Positions 6,696 to 14,453 of a stretch of DNA of 18,125 bases are shown here, one piece after another. The position numbers were made by a program, and so were the translations under genes. Position 1 is the stretch's first letter. Each line of letters opens with the position of its first letter. Source of the DNA: JBGPMO01 sp041487075 (GTDB taxonomy: Bacteria > Patescibacteriota > Minisyncoccia > UBA6257 > 1-14-0-10-40-38); assembly GCA_041487075.1 (NCBI GenBank), contig JBGPMO010000002.1:1-18125 (forward strand), written 5' to 3'. Below the pieces are notes generated by a model. The model saw nothing but the letters and a program-made list of their open reading frames with translations. It had not been told where the DNA came from and did not search any database.

Positions 6696-9134
6696 TTAGT
6701 GCTTTTTCTCTTGTTTCGCGATTGCGATCGTTGTCCGAACGACCGTATCCGGATTAAGCGAAATACTCTCTATTTTTTGTTTCACAAGGAACAGCGCGAA
6801 GTCGGGATAATCAGATGGCGCTTGGCCACAGATGCCGATGTATTTCTTGCGTGCGCGGCACTTCTTGATCGCTTCTGCGATGAGACGTTTTACAGCTGTA
6901 TTATTTTCGTTCGCAATTTTAGTCACAATGCCAGAATCGCGATCAAGTCCCAAGGTAAGTTGGGTGAGATCGTTTGAGCCAATAGACATACCGTCGAAGA
7001 TGTTGAGGAATTCATCGGCGAGAAGCACATTCGACGGGATCTCGCACATCACGTAGATCGGGGTCACGGTCTTGCCCTTGGTGCTTTTACCACGCAAGGT
7101 ATACTTCGTGAAAAGCCCCGCCTCCGCCATCGCTTCCTGTGTCTTTATTCCTTCTTCGACGGTGCGGCAGAACGGCACCATAGGAATCACGTTTACAAGT
7201 CCCATTTCTTCGCGTACTTTTTTCACGGCCAGGGCTTCAAGTATGAATGCCGGTTTGAACTTCGGGTCATAGTATCTCGAGGCGCCGCGCCAGCCGATCA
7301 TCGGATTTTCCTCTTTCGGCTCGTACGCTTCGCCGCCGAGGAGCGTGCGGTATTCATTAGTTTTGAAATCGGAAAACCGCACGATCACATGATGCGGATA
7401 GAACGCTGCGCCGATTTTCGCAATCCCGAAGGCAAGGTTATCGATATAGTACTTTTTTGGATCGCTCCAACCGCGCATTTTTTTCGAGATCGCTTTCCGC
7501 ACCGCAGGCTTCTGTTTTTTCAAGTTGAGGAGTGCGAGCGGATGAAGTCCCATTTTCGATGCGATAATAAATTCCTCGCGCGCGAGACCGACACCTGAGT
7601 TCGGCAGGAACGACGTTTCGAAAGCAGAGTCGGGGATCGCCACATTCACCATCACTTTCGTTTTGGGACGTGGAATCTTTTTTAAGTCGTGCTCTACGAC
7701 TTTGAATTTGAGGAATCCTCTATAGATGTTTCCGGCGTTGCCGGTTGTGTCTACCGTAATCGGGTCGCCGGTTCTTATCGTGCGCGTTGCTTTTTCTGTG
7801 CCCACGACTGCGGGAATACCGAGCTCGCGCGAGACGATCGCGGCATGCGATGTGCGGCCGCCTTTGTCTGTTACTATCGCCGATGCCATCTTCATGATCG
7901 GTTCCCAGTCGGGATCGGTCATCGTAGTAACAAGCACTTCTCCCCTTTTGAACTCACGGATGTGTTTTGTGTCCAAGATCACATGCGCCTTGCCAGTCGC
8001 GATTTTTGAGCCGACGGACGCACCCGAGACAATCGGCTCGCGCTTCTCAAGCGGCAGATACTCTTTCACTTTTGAAAAATCGCGGCCTGCGTGGATAGTC
8101 TCGGGTCTGGCCTGTACAATAAAAAGTTGGCCCGTGACACCATCCTTCGCCCACTCCATATCCATTGGCGTCCACTTCTTATAATGATCGGTGTAGTGCT
8201 TTTCGATGATGGAGCCCCAGCGCGCTAGCTTCGCTACTTCATGGTCGCTCAAAACGAACGAGGTACGCTCCTTCCGGCTTGTGGCCACGATCTTTGTCTG
8301 CTGTATATCCTTGCCCACGTGATAAATCATTTTCTGTAACTTCACGCCGAGCTTTTTCTCGATGATAGGATGCAAAACATTGCGCCTGAGGCCTTCCTTC
8401 CACACAAAGAACTCGTCCGGTGTAACTTCGCCCTTCACTATCATTTCTCCCAAACCCCATGAACCATTGATAAGCACGACATTCGGAAAACCGGATTCGG
8501 TATCGAGTGTGAACATCACGCCGGAGCAGGCGCGATCGGAGCGCACCATTTTTTGAACGCCTGCGGATAATGCGATCTTCATATGATCAAAACCGCGGTC
8601 AGTGCGATAGGAAATGGCGCGGTCGGTGAATAAGGACGCCATCGTAGCGCGAACCGCTTTCTCAACTTCCTCGGTACCGCGGATTCCCAAATAGCTTTCC
8701 TGCTCGCCCGCGAAGCTCGCCCCGGGCAGGTCTTCTGCGGTCGCGCTTGATCTCACCGCCACATCCGCATTTTTTCCGTAACGCTTTTCAAGCTCGCGGT
8801 AGCCGCCCGCGATCTCCCGCTTCAGATCTTCCGGAAACTCCGTTCGCATGATAGCAGCTCTGATAACGGAACCGCAGCGATGCAGCTCTTTTAAATTTTT
8901 TGTATTCAAGCCCTTGAGCGTTTTTTTAATGAACTTATCAAGGCCGGTAGATTCTAAAAAGTAATAATATGCCGTTGCAGTTACCACAAATCCGCTCGGC
9001 ACCGGTACACCCTTTGATTTAAGCGTCCGTATCATTTCACCCAAAGACGCATTCTTCCCGCCCACAAGTCCTACGTCTTTAATGCCGACTTCCTCAAATT
9101 TCAAAATATGTTTTTGCGATTTCATTATATTCAT
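6696..9134 (-). CDS. ppsA: Phosphoenolpyruvate synthase (pyruvate, water dikinase)
   Basis: An 812-residue, full-length cytosolic PEP synthase that converts pyruvate + ATP + water to PEP + AMP + phosphate, reversible in some organisms. The N-terminal ATP-grasp domain has GGKNASLGEM and SSATAEDLPGASFAGEQESY. The central swivelling phosphohistidine domain has GGRTSHAAIVSRELGIPAVV, with the phosphorylated His at residue 430 counted from 9134. The C-terminal PEP/pyruvate barrel ends with IGICGQAPSDYPDF (catalytic Cys769) and SISLNPDTVV. Two starts are possible: ATG 9134 (MNIMKSQ) or ATG 9125 (MKSQ). No Shine-Dalgarno decides between them. It lies 9 bases after the glycerate kinase gene. Placed between glycerate kinase and enolase, it handles the PEP/pyruvate step, giving ATP if it runs towards pyruvate. 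Confidence 0.95.
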   Translation of the reverse strand: MNIMKSQKHILKFEEVGIKDVGLVGGKNASLGEMIRTLKSKGVPVPSGFVVTATAYYYFLESTGLDKFIKKTLKGLNTKNLKELHRCGSVIRAAIMRTEFPEDLKREIAGGYRELEKRYGKNADVAVRSSATAEDLPGASFAGEQESYLGIRGTEEVEKAVRATMASLFTDRAISYRTDRGFDHMKIALSAGVQKMVRSDRACSGVMFTLDTESGFPNVVLINGSWGLGEMIVKGEVTPDEFFVWKEGLRRNVLHPIIEKKLGVKLQKMIYHVGKDIQQTKIVATSRKERTSFVLSDHEVAKLARWGSIIEKHYTDHYKKWTPMDMEWAKDGVTGQLFIVQARPETIHAGRDFSKVKEYLPLEKREPIVSGASVGSKIATGKAHVILDTKHIREFKRGEVLVTTMTDPDWEPIMKMASAIVTDKGGRTSHAAIVSRELGIPAVVGTEKATRTIRTGDPITVDTTGNAGNIYRGFLKFKVVEHDLKKIPRPKTKVMVNVAIPDSAFETSFLPNSGVGLAREEFIIASKMGLHPLALLNLKKQKPAVRKAISKKMRGWSDPKKYYIDNLAFGIAKIGAAFYPHHVIVRFSDFKTNEYRTLLGGEAYEPKEENPMIGWRGASRYYDPKFKPAFILEALAVKKVREEMGLVNVIPMVPFCRTVEEGIKTQEAMAEAGLFTKYTLRGKSTKGKTVTPIYVMCEIPSNVLLADEFLNIFDGMSIGSNDLTQLTLGLDRDSGIVTKIANENNTAVKRLIAEAIKKCRARKKYIGICGQAPSDYPDFALFLVKQKIESISLNPDTVVRTTIAIAKQEKKH

Positions 9135-9143
9135 TAATGATAG

Positions 9144-10433
9144 TTATTCTTTGAGCGCGATAATAAGATCTGACACGTTTGATCCCGTTTCTCCGATATC
9201 GAGATATTCTCCAAGCGTTTTCCAAAATTGGTACGATTGGTTTTCATCCAGAGCTTGTTGTGGGTTAAGACCGAGTTTGCTTGCCTTATCTTTTACTATT
9301 TTATCACATAAAACGCCGCCGATATCAGTATTGTCCCGTCCGTCAGAGGCTACTGCCATTAAAAGCACGTCGTCCGAGATCGTCATGAGCGCTCCGATTG
9401 CGAGTTCCTGAAGTCGTCCGCCCTTACCTGACTTATGAACAGTAACAGTCGTCTCGCCACCCCAAAGAAGAATAGTGTGAGGTGGGGCGCTTACTACCCG
9501 ATCTGCGATACTGCGACCTATGTCGTGAGCCTCTCCGGCAATTTTTGCATCAATAACTTCTGTTTTATATCCTTTTTTTTCGCCAGCCTGCTTTATGGCA
9601 TCAAGCGCGGTTTTATTCGAAACAACCACGATATTTTTCACCCGGTCAAAATATTTGTCTTCTTTTGGTGTTTCCAGAAGTCCGCACCCATCCAGATTGC
9701 ACGCCATGAGTATTTTATACTTATCGAGAATCGCCTGGGCGTCACCCACGGTTGTCGTATCTTTAACGGTGGGACCGGAGGCGATGAATCCAACATCGTC
9801 GCTTCCCGGCACGTCGTTGAAAATAAGTGAGATCACCCGCGCTGGATACATCGCTCGAGCGAGAAATCCGCCGCGAACGCGCGACATATGTTTGCGTACA
9901 GTATTAATGTCTTGAATTGGGGCGCCTGAATTCATGAAAGCGCCGAGGATAAGCGACTCGCGTTGCCAATTGCCGTCATCGGGCAAGCACAAAAGCGTTG
10001 AACCGCCGCCGGACACAAGAAAAATCACGAGATCTTTTTCTTCTAGATTAGAGAGTGATTTGAGGAGAACCTCCGACGCCTCCATATTTTTCTTGGAGGG
10101 AAAGGGGTGGGTTCCGAAGTAACTCTTAATTTTCGCAAGCGGCGGAACCTCGCCGATGGTAATCACGAGGCCACCGGAAAGCCGGTTGCCTAGAATTTTC
10201 TCGAGCTCCGCTGCTGCCCGGGCGGCGCATTTACCGATACCGGCAACAATAATCCGGCCGATACCTTCAAGCGGCGTTTTTTCTCCATCGATTACAAGCA
10301 TATCGTCCGAAAGCGAAACGATTTCGTGAATCGCGCGCTCAGTATCAATCGCTTGTAGTCCCGCCTCCGCAATTTCAAGCGCAATTGCTCTCGTTTCGGT
10401 GACGGCTAATTGGGGATAGTTTTTGATCTTCAT
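9144..10433 (-). CDS. Glycerate 2-kinase (DUF4147/MOFRL family)
   Basis: A 429-residue protein of the type II glycerate kinase family. The N-terminal DUF4147 domain has IIVAGIGKCA, GTHPFPSKKN and the glycine-rich LVSGGGSTLLCLP. It continues with the family's INTVRKHMSRVRGGFLA and NDVPGSDDVGFIASGPT. The C-terminal MOFRL domain has ILLWGGETTVTV, GKGGRLQELAIG and VASDGRDNTDIGG. The family phosphorylates D-glycerate with ATP, and this type generally gives 2-phosphoglycerate, the substrate of the enolase encoded three genes downstream. It starts 5 bases after the cupin gene with a weak GGAA upstream and ends 9 bases before ppsA, so it is co-transcribed with both. The length is normal and the motifs complete. 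The product position (2- versus 3-phosphoglycerate) is family knowledge supported by the operon. Confidence 0.92.
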   Translation of the reverse strand: MKIKNYPQLAVTETRAIALEIAEAGLQAIDTERAIHEIVSLSDDMLVIDGEKTPLEGIGRIIVAGIGKCAARAAAELEKILGNRLSGGLVITIGEVPPLAKIKSYFGTHPFPSKKNMEASEVLLKSLSNLEEKDLVIFLVSGGGSTLLCLPDDGNWQRESLILGAFMNSGAPIQDINTVRKHMSRVRGGFLARAMYPARVISLIFNDVPGSDDVGFIASGPTVKDTTTVGDAQAILDKYKILMACNLDGCGLLETPKEDKYFDRVKNIVVVSNKTALDAIKQAGEKKGYKTEVIDAKIAGEAHDIGRSIADRVVSAPPHTILLWGGETTVTVHKSGKGGRLQELAIGALMTISDDVLLMAVASDGRDNTDIGGVLCDKIVKDKASKLGLNPQQALDENQSYQFWKTLGEYLDIGETGSNVSDLIIALKE

Positions 10434-10438
10434 TCTGT

Positions 10439-10834
10439 TTATTCCGTGGTTTTGCCATCGAAGTTTTCTTCGTCCGTCTCGGCTTCCGCTTTTGTTTTAT
10501 GAATTACTCCGTCGCGATGGTTGGGTGGCGAGTAGAGCGTATAGAGCTTAAGCGGCTTGTCGCCGGAAACGTTAATGATGTTATGCCTCGTACCAGCCGG
10601 AACAACAACTACAAAACCATCGCTGATTACATGTTCCACTCCATCAAGCACCGCCTTCCCTTGGCCGGCTTCGCAGCGAATAAACTGATCCAGACGATGA
10701 ACTTCTTCGCCGATATCCTCGTTCGGCTTCAAGCTCATCACCACAAGCTGGCTGTTTTTGGCGGTATACAAAACCCTGCGGAAGTTTTCGTTCTCAAGCG
10801 AGAGTTTTTCTATATTGGCGATATATCCCTTCAT
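10439..10834 (-). CDS. Small cupin-domain protein
   Basis: A 131-residue single-domain cupin. Motif 1 is GEEVHRLDQFIRCEAGQG (residues 42-59) with H46 as a metal ligand candidate; the usual HxH is HRL here, so metal binding may be altered. Motif 2 is a textbook match: G73-FVVVV-P79-AG-TR-H84-NII-N88. The rest is beta-rich with an acidic, hydrophilic tail (KAEAETDEENFDGK). It resembles the mannose-6-phosphate-isomerase-like cupins that recur in CPR genomes, whose substrate is unknown. It sits between the Met-rich membrane protein gene (15-base gap) and glycerate kinase (5-base gap). That makes a sugar-acid or metabolite-related role plausible, but this is inference only. No Shine-Dalgarno precedes its ATG. 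Confidence 0.85.
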   Translation of the reverse strand: MKGYIANIEKLSLENENFRRVLYTAKNSQLVVMSLKPNEDIGEEVHRLDQFIRCEAGQGKAVLDGVEHVISDGFVVVVPAGTRHNIINVSGDKPLKLYTLYSPPNHRDGVIHKTKAEAETDEENFDGKTTE

Positions 10835-10849
10835 AATGGGTTTCGTTAT

Positions 10850-11413
10850 TTATTTTTTAATTTGTTTCCAGAGCCAGATGCCAAGGAGTATGAGATCGAC
10901 TATCACCACAAGCCATGTGATGATACCGAGCGTACCAAATCCTCCCATCATGCCTCCATATCCATAGTTCATCATAGAATTATTTGTTTTGTTAATTCCT
11001 CCGGGAGACGACCCCCCTCCCATCATCGGCATGAATCCAGAAAACCCCGCGGGATATGCTGCCGATGTGTCGCACCCGCTCATTCGTTTCCCCAGCACAA
11101 CGTGCATCTGAGATTCGCCGGCATCCCCGAATGCCTGCTTTAATCTATCATTCATAGTTTCATGCGATGCTCCCATCATTGTTCCCATAAAGTACTCACC
11201 GAGAAGATCGAAGTCTTTATCGGCAAGATTTTTGCAAACAACCCGGCCGGCTTTCAGGCTGTCCCAAAGTACTTTACCCTCCGCCTCCTCCGAAGTCGGC
11301 GTGGTACTCGTAACGCTTGTCATCATCCCGCTCACCATCACCTGGGCATGCGTAACTGAAGCGATTCCGAGGGTAAGAACAAAGGCGGAAAATAATGTTA
11401 TAAGTTTTTTCAT
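10850..11413 (-). CDS. Exported Met-rich membrane-anchored protein (putative copper-related), unknown family
   Basis: A 187-residue protein with a clear signal peptide (MKKLITLFSAFVLTLGIAS, likely cleavage after THA at residue 23). A soluble part follows, and a C-terminal transmembrane helix (TLGIITWLVVIVDLILLGIWLW) has a short basic cytoplasmic end KQIKK. Methionine clusters stand out: MVSGMM, FMGTMMGASHETM, FMPMMGGG, SMMNYGYGGMMGG. Two cysteines (VVCKNL, MSGCD) flank a helical QMHVVLGKRM segment. Met-rich extracytoplasmic segments are a known way to bind Cu(I) or Ag(I), and a copper ATPase is encoded two genes upstream. A role in copper sequestration at the cell surface is therefore reasonable but unproven. 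It follows the DoxX gene by 9 bases and precedes the cupin by 15. I do not recognise a named domain. Confidence 0.8.
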   Translation of the reverse strand: MKKLITLFSAFVLTLGIASVTHAQVMVSGMMTSVTSTTPTSEEAEGKVLWDSLKAGRVVCKNLADKDFDLLGEYFMGTMMGASHETMNDRLKQAFGDAGESQMHVVLGKRMSGCDTSAAYPAGFSGFMPMMGGGSSPGGINKTNNSMMNYGYGGMMGGFGTLGIITWLVVIVDLILLGIWLWKQIKK

Positions 11414-11422
11414 GTTAATTTT

Positions 11423-11899
11423 TTATCCGAGCCACTCGCGCAGCTTTGGAAATTTTGAGCAGATGGGCAAGTTGGAACACCAATTTTCCAAGCCCCACGT
11501 TCGACCGGCGCGAAGTGCTCCGAGGAAGAGCAATGCAGCTGCGTAAATAATGTGTTCATCCACGATAAATGAATGCGCATTGGGGTAAGGGAAATCAAGA
11601 ATCGGGAAATAGTAGAGAAGCATGAGCACTGCGCCGAGAACCGATGATAATCTCACGCCGATTCCCAATATGAGCGAGATGCCGAGAAGCGTAAGGCCCC
11701 ACTCATTCACGAAATTCACAAACGGCAAGATGCTTGGATTCGTGAGCCATTGGTAAAACCAAACAAACGTTTTTGCTCCTTTGAGATATCCCCCAGCCGA
11801 GAACGCAGGGTCGACAATCTTCGTAATCCCTGCCCAAAAGAACATCCACCCCAATGTAACCCGGAGAAGAAATAACGATATTTTTTGAAATTGCGTCAT
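11423..11899 (-). CDS. DoxX-family membrane protein
   Basis: A 158-residue integral membrane protein with four hydrophobic helices and the DoxX-type start LLRVTLGWMFFWAGITKIVDP. A second helix region (NEWGLTLLGISLILGIGVRLSSVLG) and a cytosolic or external C-terminal tail carrying two Cys (ENWCSNLPICSKF) follow. The family is linked in various bacteria to thiol/redox balance and terminal oxidases, but its biochemistry is poorly defined. Translation is coupled to the upstream DoxX-like gene by an ATGA overlap (11896-11899). It ends 9 bases before the Met-rich exported protein gene. The two tail cysteines are notable next to a thiol-redox cluster. Confidence 0.85.
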   Translation of the reverse strand: MTQFQKISLFLLRVTLGWMFFWAGITKIVDPAFSAGGYLKGAKTFVWFYQWLTNPSILPFVNFVNEWGLTLLGISLILGIGVRLSSVLGAVLMLLYYFPILDFPYPNAHSFIVDEHIIYAAALLFLGALRAGRTWGLENWCSNLPICSKFPKLREWLG

Positions 11900-12285
11900 A
11901 GCGGCTTAAACCATTCTTTAATTGTTTTCGGCCAACCGATCGTAAGGAGAAGTGCTAATGGCGCGCCCCAATTCGCGGAACGTTCCACAAAATCCAACCA
12001 ACCGACGCCCACAATCGGCCGCAAAAGTGCGGTCCAGAAAGCCCAGATTGTGGCGCCCAAAAGTATCGCTGGGAACGGCCGGAAGAACATTATGAGCGCG
12101 GCGATAACGTCGATAATGCCTATTCCCAAAAGCAATTGCTTTGCAAGCACGGGGTCGGCAACTCCGAATTTTGCAAACCAGCTTATCCAGTCAGCTTTGC
12201 CGCCTATCGCAAGCAGACCGTGGCCAACGAATGTTCCTGCGACCGCGACACGCAATACCCAATTAACTAATTTGTTATTGTTCAT
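11896..12285 (-). CDS. Small DoxX-like membrane protein
   Basis: A 129-residue membrane protein with about four hydrophobic helices. It starts VLRVAVAGTFVGHGLLAIGGKADWISWF and continues with LLLGIGIIDVIAALIMFF and WGAPLALLLTIGWP. The RV-x-GxxFxxHG-L layout and size fit the DoxX/DoxD-like superfamily. It is the first gene of the operon that ends with enolase. Its ATG lies exactly seven bases downstream of a good -10 element, so its mRNA may be leaderless; there is no Shine-Dalgarno. It overlaps the second DoxX gene by ATGA, suggesting the two form a heteromeric membrane unit. Confidence 0.75.
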   Translation of the reverse strand: MNNNKLVNWVLRVAVAGTFVGHGLLAIGGKADWISWFAKFGVADPVLAKQLLLGIGIIDVIAALIMFFRPFPAILLGATIWAFWTALLRPIVGVGWLDFVERSANWGAPLALLLTIGWPKTIKEWFKPL

Positions 12286-12291
12286 GTTTTT

Positions 12292-12320
12292 ATTTTAGCA
12301 CTTTTTATACGAGATGTTAA
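12292..12320 (-). promoter_or_regulatory. Promoter of the DoxX-to-enolase operon
   Basis: Reading the minus strand: TTAACA (12320-12315) as -35, a 17-base spacer, then TAAAAT (12297-12292) as -10, preceded by TGC, an extended -10. Only six bases lie between the -10 and the ATG at 12285, so the predicted transcription start coincides with the start codon. No terminator separates it from the upstream copper ATPase gene, which ends at 12331. Confidence 0.7.
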
Positions 12321-12330
12321 TTTTTTGTGG

Positions 12331-14433
12331 TTAAATCTTTTGCCTCCGTAAAAGCATTGCGTTCAAGGCAACGATTACGGTGCTTACCGACATAAATACA
12401 GCAGCTAAGGCTGGCTGAAGCACGATGCCTTTTGATGCCAAGACTCCGGCGGCAAGCGGAATGGCAACTACGTTATACCCAGTTGCCCAGAACAGATTCT
12501 GGATCATCTTCGTGTATGTGAGTTTTGAAAGACGGATGATTTTGGGGATGTCTCGCGGATCGTTTCTGACGAGAATAATTCCGGCTGACTCGATTGCCAC
12601 ATTTGTTCCTGCGCCAATGGCGATGCCCAGATCAGCTTGCATGAGTGCCGGTGCGTCGTTCACGCCATCTCCGACCATCGCAACCTTTTGCCCCTTTTGC
12701 TGCAAGAGTTTCACTTTCTCCGATTTTTGATTCGGCAGGACTTTTGCAAAGTACTCGTCGATCGTGAGTTCCCGAGCAACCCATTTTGCCACATCCTCGG
12801 CATCTCCCGTGATCATGGCTGTCTTTACACCCATATCGCGTAATATTTTAATCGCTTCCCGCGATTCTTCGCGAATGACATCGGCGAGAGCAATCGCACC
12901 AAGCACCTTGCCGTCTTTTATAACAACGTTCACGGTCTTGCCTTGTTTGGCAAATGCGTCGGTTTCCTTTTTAAATGTGTCGTTTAACCCAAAGCCAAAC
13001 TCCTCCGCGAGCGACACACTGCCAATATGCACTTCCGCGCCACCGATCTCAGCCCTCACGCCTTTCCCAGGAATTCTCTGAAAATTATTTATTTTGAGAA
13101 TTTCAACATTTCTCTTTTTCGCCTCATCGATCATCGCATGCGCCAACGGATGCTCGGAGTGGCTATTAACGGAAGCGGCGTACTGCAGAACCTCAAGCTC
13201 ATTTCCTTGAGTTGTTGGAATAATCCGATCAATCCCAAACTCTCCCTTGGTCAGCGTTCCCGTTTTGTCAAAAAGAACAATATCGATACTTCTAGCCGCT
13301 TCAAGCGCTAGCCGCTGCTTTACGAGAAAACCATTCCGCGCCGCTTTAGTCGTTGATATCGAGGCAACGAGCGGAATCGCCAAGCCGAGAGCGTGCGGGC
13401 ACGCGACAACAAGAACCGCTACCATGCGGTTTATCGCAAATGCCGGATCGGCAAGCGCGAGCCAGGCCGCGAGTGTGATGCCACCGGTTACCACGGCGAT
13501 AATGGTGAGATAGTAAGCGGCCCGATCGGAAAGCATTTGGAGCTTTGATTTAGAACTTTGGGCAATGGCCACAAGCCGCATAACACCGGCAAGAAAAGTT
13601 TCATCTCCGATCTTGCTGACTAGTACCTTGAGCGAACCGTCGCCGTTTGTCGTGCCAGCGATGACCGCGCTGCCCTCTTTTTTGGGCACCGGTTTTGATT
13701 CGCCGGTAGCAATGGATTCGTTGACATCCGACACGCCGTCTTTCACGATGCCATCGGCGGGAATTCTGCCGCCCGGCTTTACGAGTACCACATCGTCTTT
13801 TTTGAGCTGCGAAAGCGGAACGATTTCTGTTTTTCCATTTCGGATCACTTCCGCTTGATCGGGCAATAATTTTGAAAGTTCTTTTAAGGCGCCCTGGGCG
13901 CCGGAGACGGCACGCATTTCAAGCCAGTGGCCGAGAAGCATGATGGTGATGAGCGTCGCAAGCTCCCAGAAAAGAGTGTCTCCTCCGCCGATGAATGTCA
14001 CTACGATGCTGTAAACGTATGCCACAGAGATTGCGAGCGCGATCAATGTCATCATGCCCGGTAATCTCGCTTTGAGTTCCCGGTACGCGGACGCGATAAA
14101 TACCCAGCCGCCATAAAAGAAAATTACGGATGCAAGCACAATCTGCAGGTATGCAGAGCCCGGGAATGGTGGCGCTTGGTAGTGAATAAGTTTCTGGGCG
14201 ACATCGGAATACGCAACGATCGGGATGGATAGGAGAAAGCTTACCCAAAACTTCGTTTTAAAGATGTTGGTTGAGTGTCCTTCGTGCTTGTTGAAGCCAT
14301 CTTGGGTTTCATGCTTCTTCTTCCTCGTAGGGACGAGCTGCATGCCGCATTCCGGACACATCCCAGGGTTTTCGGAAACAACTTCCGGATGCATCGGACA
14401 CGTATAGATTTTTTTATGTTCTTCGTGGTTCAT
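12331..14433 (-). CDS. copB: Copper-translocating P-type ATPase, CPH (CopB) type
   Basis: A 700-residue P1B-type ATPase that would export copper across the cytoplasmic membrane using ATP. The N-terminus carries a Cys/Met heavy-metal-binding motif, TCPMHPEVV ... GMCPECGMQLVP (C12, H15, C26, C29), and a His-rich linker instead of CXXC ferredoxin-like domains. The membrane metal site is CPH (C345-P-H347), which defines the CopB/P1B-3 group, associated with Cu(II) or Cu(I)/Ag(I). The actuator motif TGES, phosphorylation site D389 (DKTGTLTKG), SEHPLAHA in the nucleotide domain and GDGVNDAP are all present. I start it at ATG 14433, which has GGAA six bases upstream; the TTG at 14445 would only add four residues. 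It is the last gene of the thiol-redox/copper cluster, 20 bases after the Cys-rich membrane protein gene. Confidence 0.94.
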   Translation of the reverse strand: MNHEEHKKIYTCPMHPEVVSENPGMCPECGMQLVPTRKKKHETQDGFNKHEGHSTNIFKTKFWVSFLLSIPIVAYSDVAQKLIHYQAPPFPGSAYLQIVLASVIFFYGGWVFIASAYRELKARLPGMMTLIALAISVAYVYSIVVTFIGGGDTLFWELATLITIMLLGHWLEMRAVSGAQGALKELSKLLPDQAEVIRNGKTEIVPLSQLKKDDVVLVKPGGRIPADGIVKDGVSDVNESIATGESKPVPKKEGSAVIAGTTNGDGSLKVLVSKIGDETFLAGVMRLVAIAQSSKSKLQMLSDRAAYYLTIIAVVTGGITLAAWLALADPAFAINRMVAVLVVACPHALGLAIPLVASISTTKAARNGFLVKQRLALEAARSIDIVLFDKTGTLTKGEFGIDRIIPTTQGNELEVLQYAASVNSHSEHPLAHAMIDEAKKRNVEILKINNFQRIPGKGVRAEIGGAEVHIGSVSLAEEFGFGLNDTFKKETDAFAKQGKTVNVVIKDGKVLGAIALADVIREESREAIKILRDMGVKTAMITGDAEDVAKWVARELTIDEYFAKVLPNQKSEKVKLLQQKGQKVAMVGDGVNDAPALMQADLGIAIGAGTNVAIESAGIILVRNDPRDIPKIIRLSKLTYTKMIQNLFWATGYNVVAIPLAAGVLASKGIVLQPALAAVFMSVSTVIVALNAMLLRRQKI

Positions 14434-14444
14434 GATTATTTCCA

Positions 14445-14450
14445 ATTATA
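14445..14450 (-). promoter_or_regulatory. Possible internal -10 element before copB
   Basis: The minus strand reads TATAAT, a perfect -10, eleven bases before the copB ATG. No recognisable -35 lies 16-18 bases upstream and it is not a TGn extended -10. It could give copB an extra transcript with a very short leader. The A/T match may be chance. Confidence 0.3.
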
Positions 14451-14453
14451 CCG

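Noticed and set aside
12286..12330. Terminator between copB and the DoxX operon
   Set aside because: The gap is A/T-rich but has no inverted repeat; read-through from copB into the next operon remains possible.
14434..14445. TTG at 14445 as copB start
   Set aside because: It adds only four residues. The ATG at 14433 has a GGAA ribosome-binding site at good spacing, and the TTG overlaps that site.
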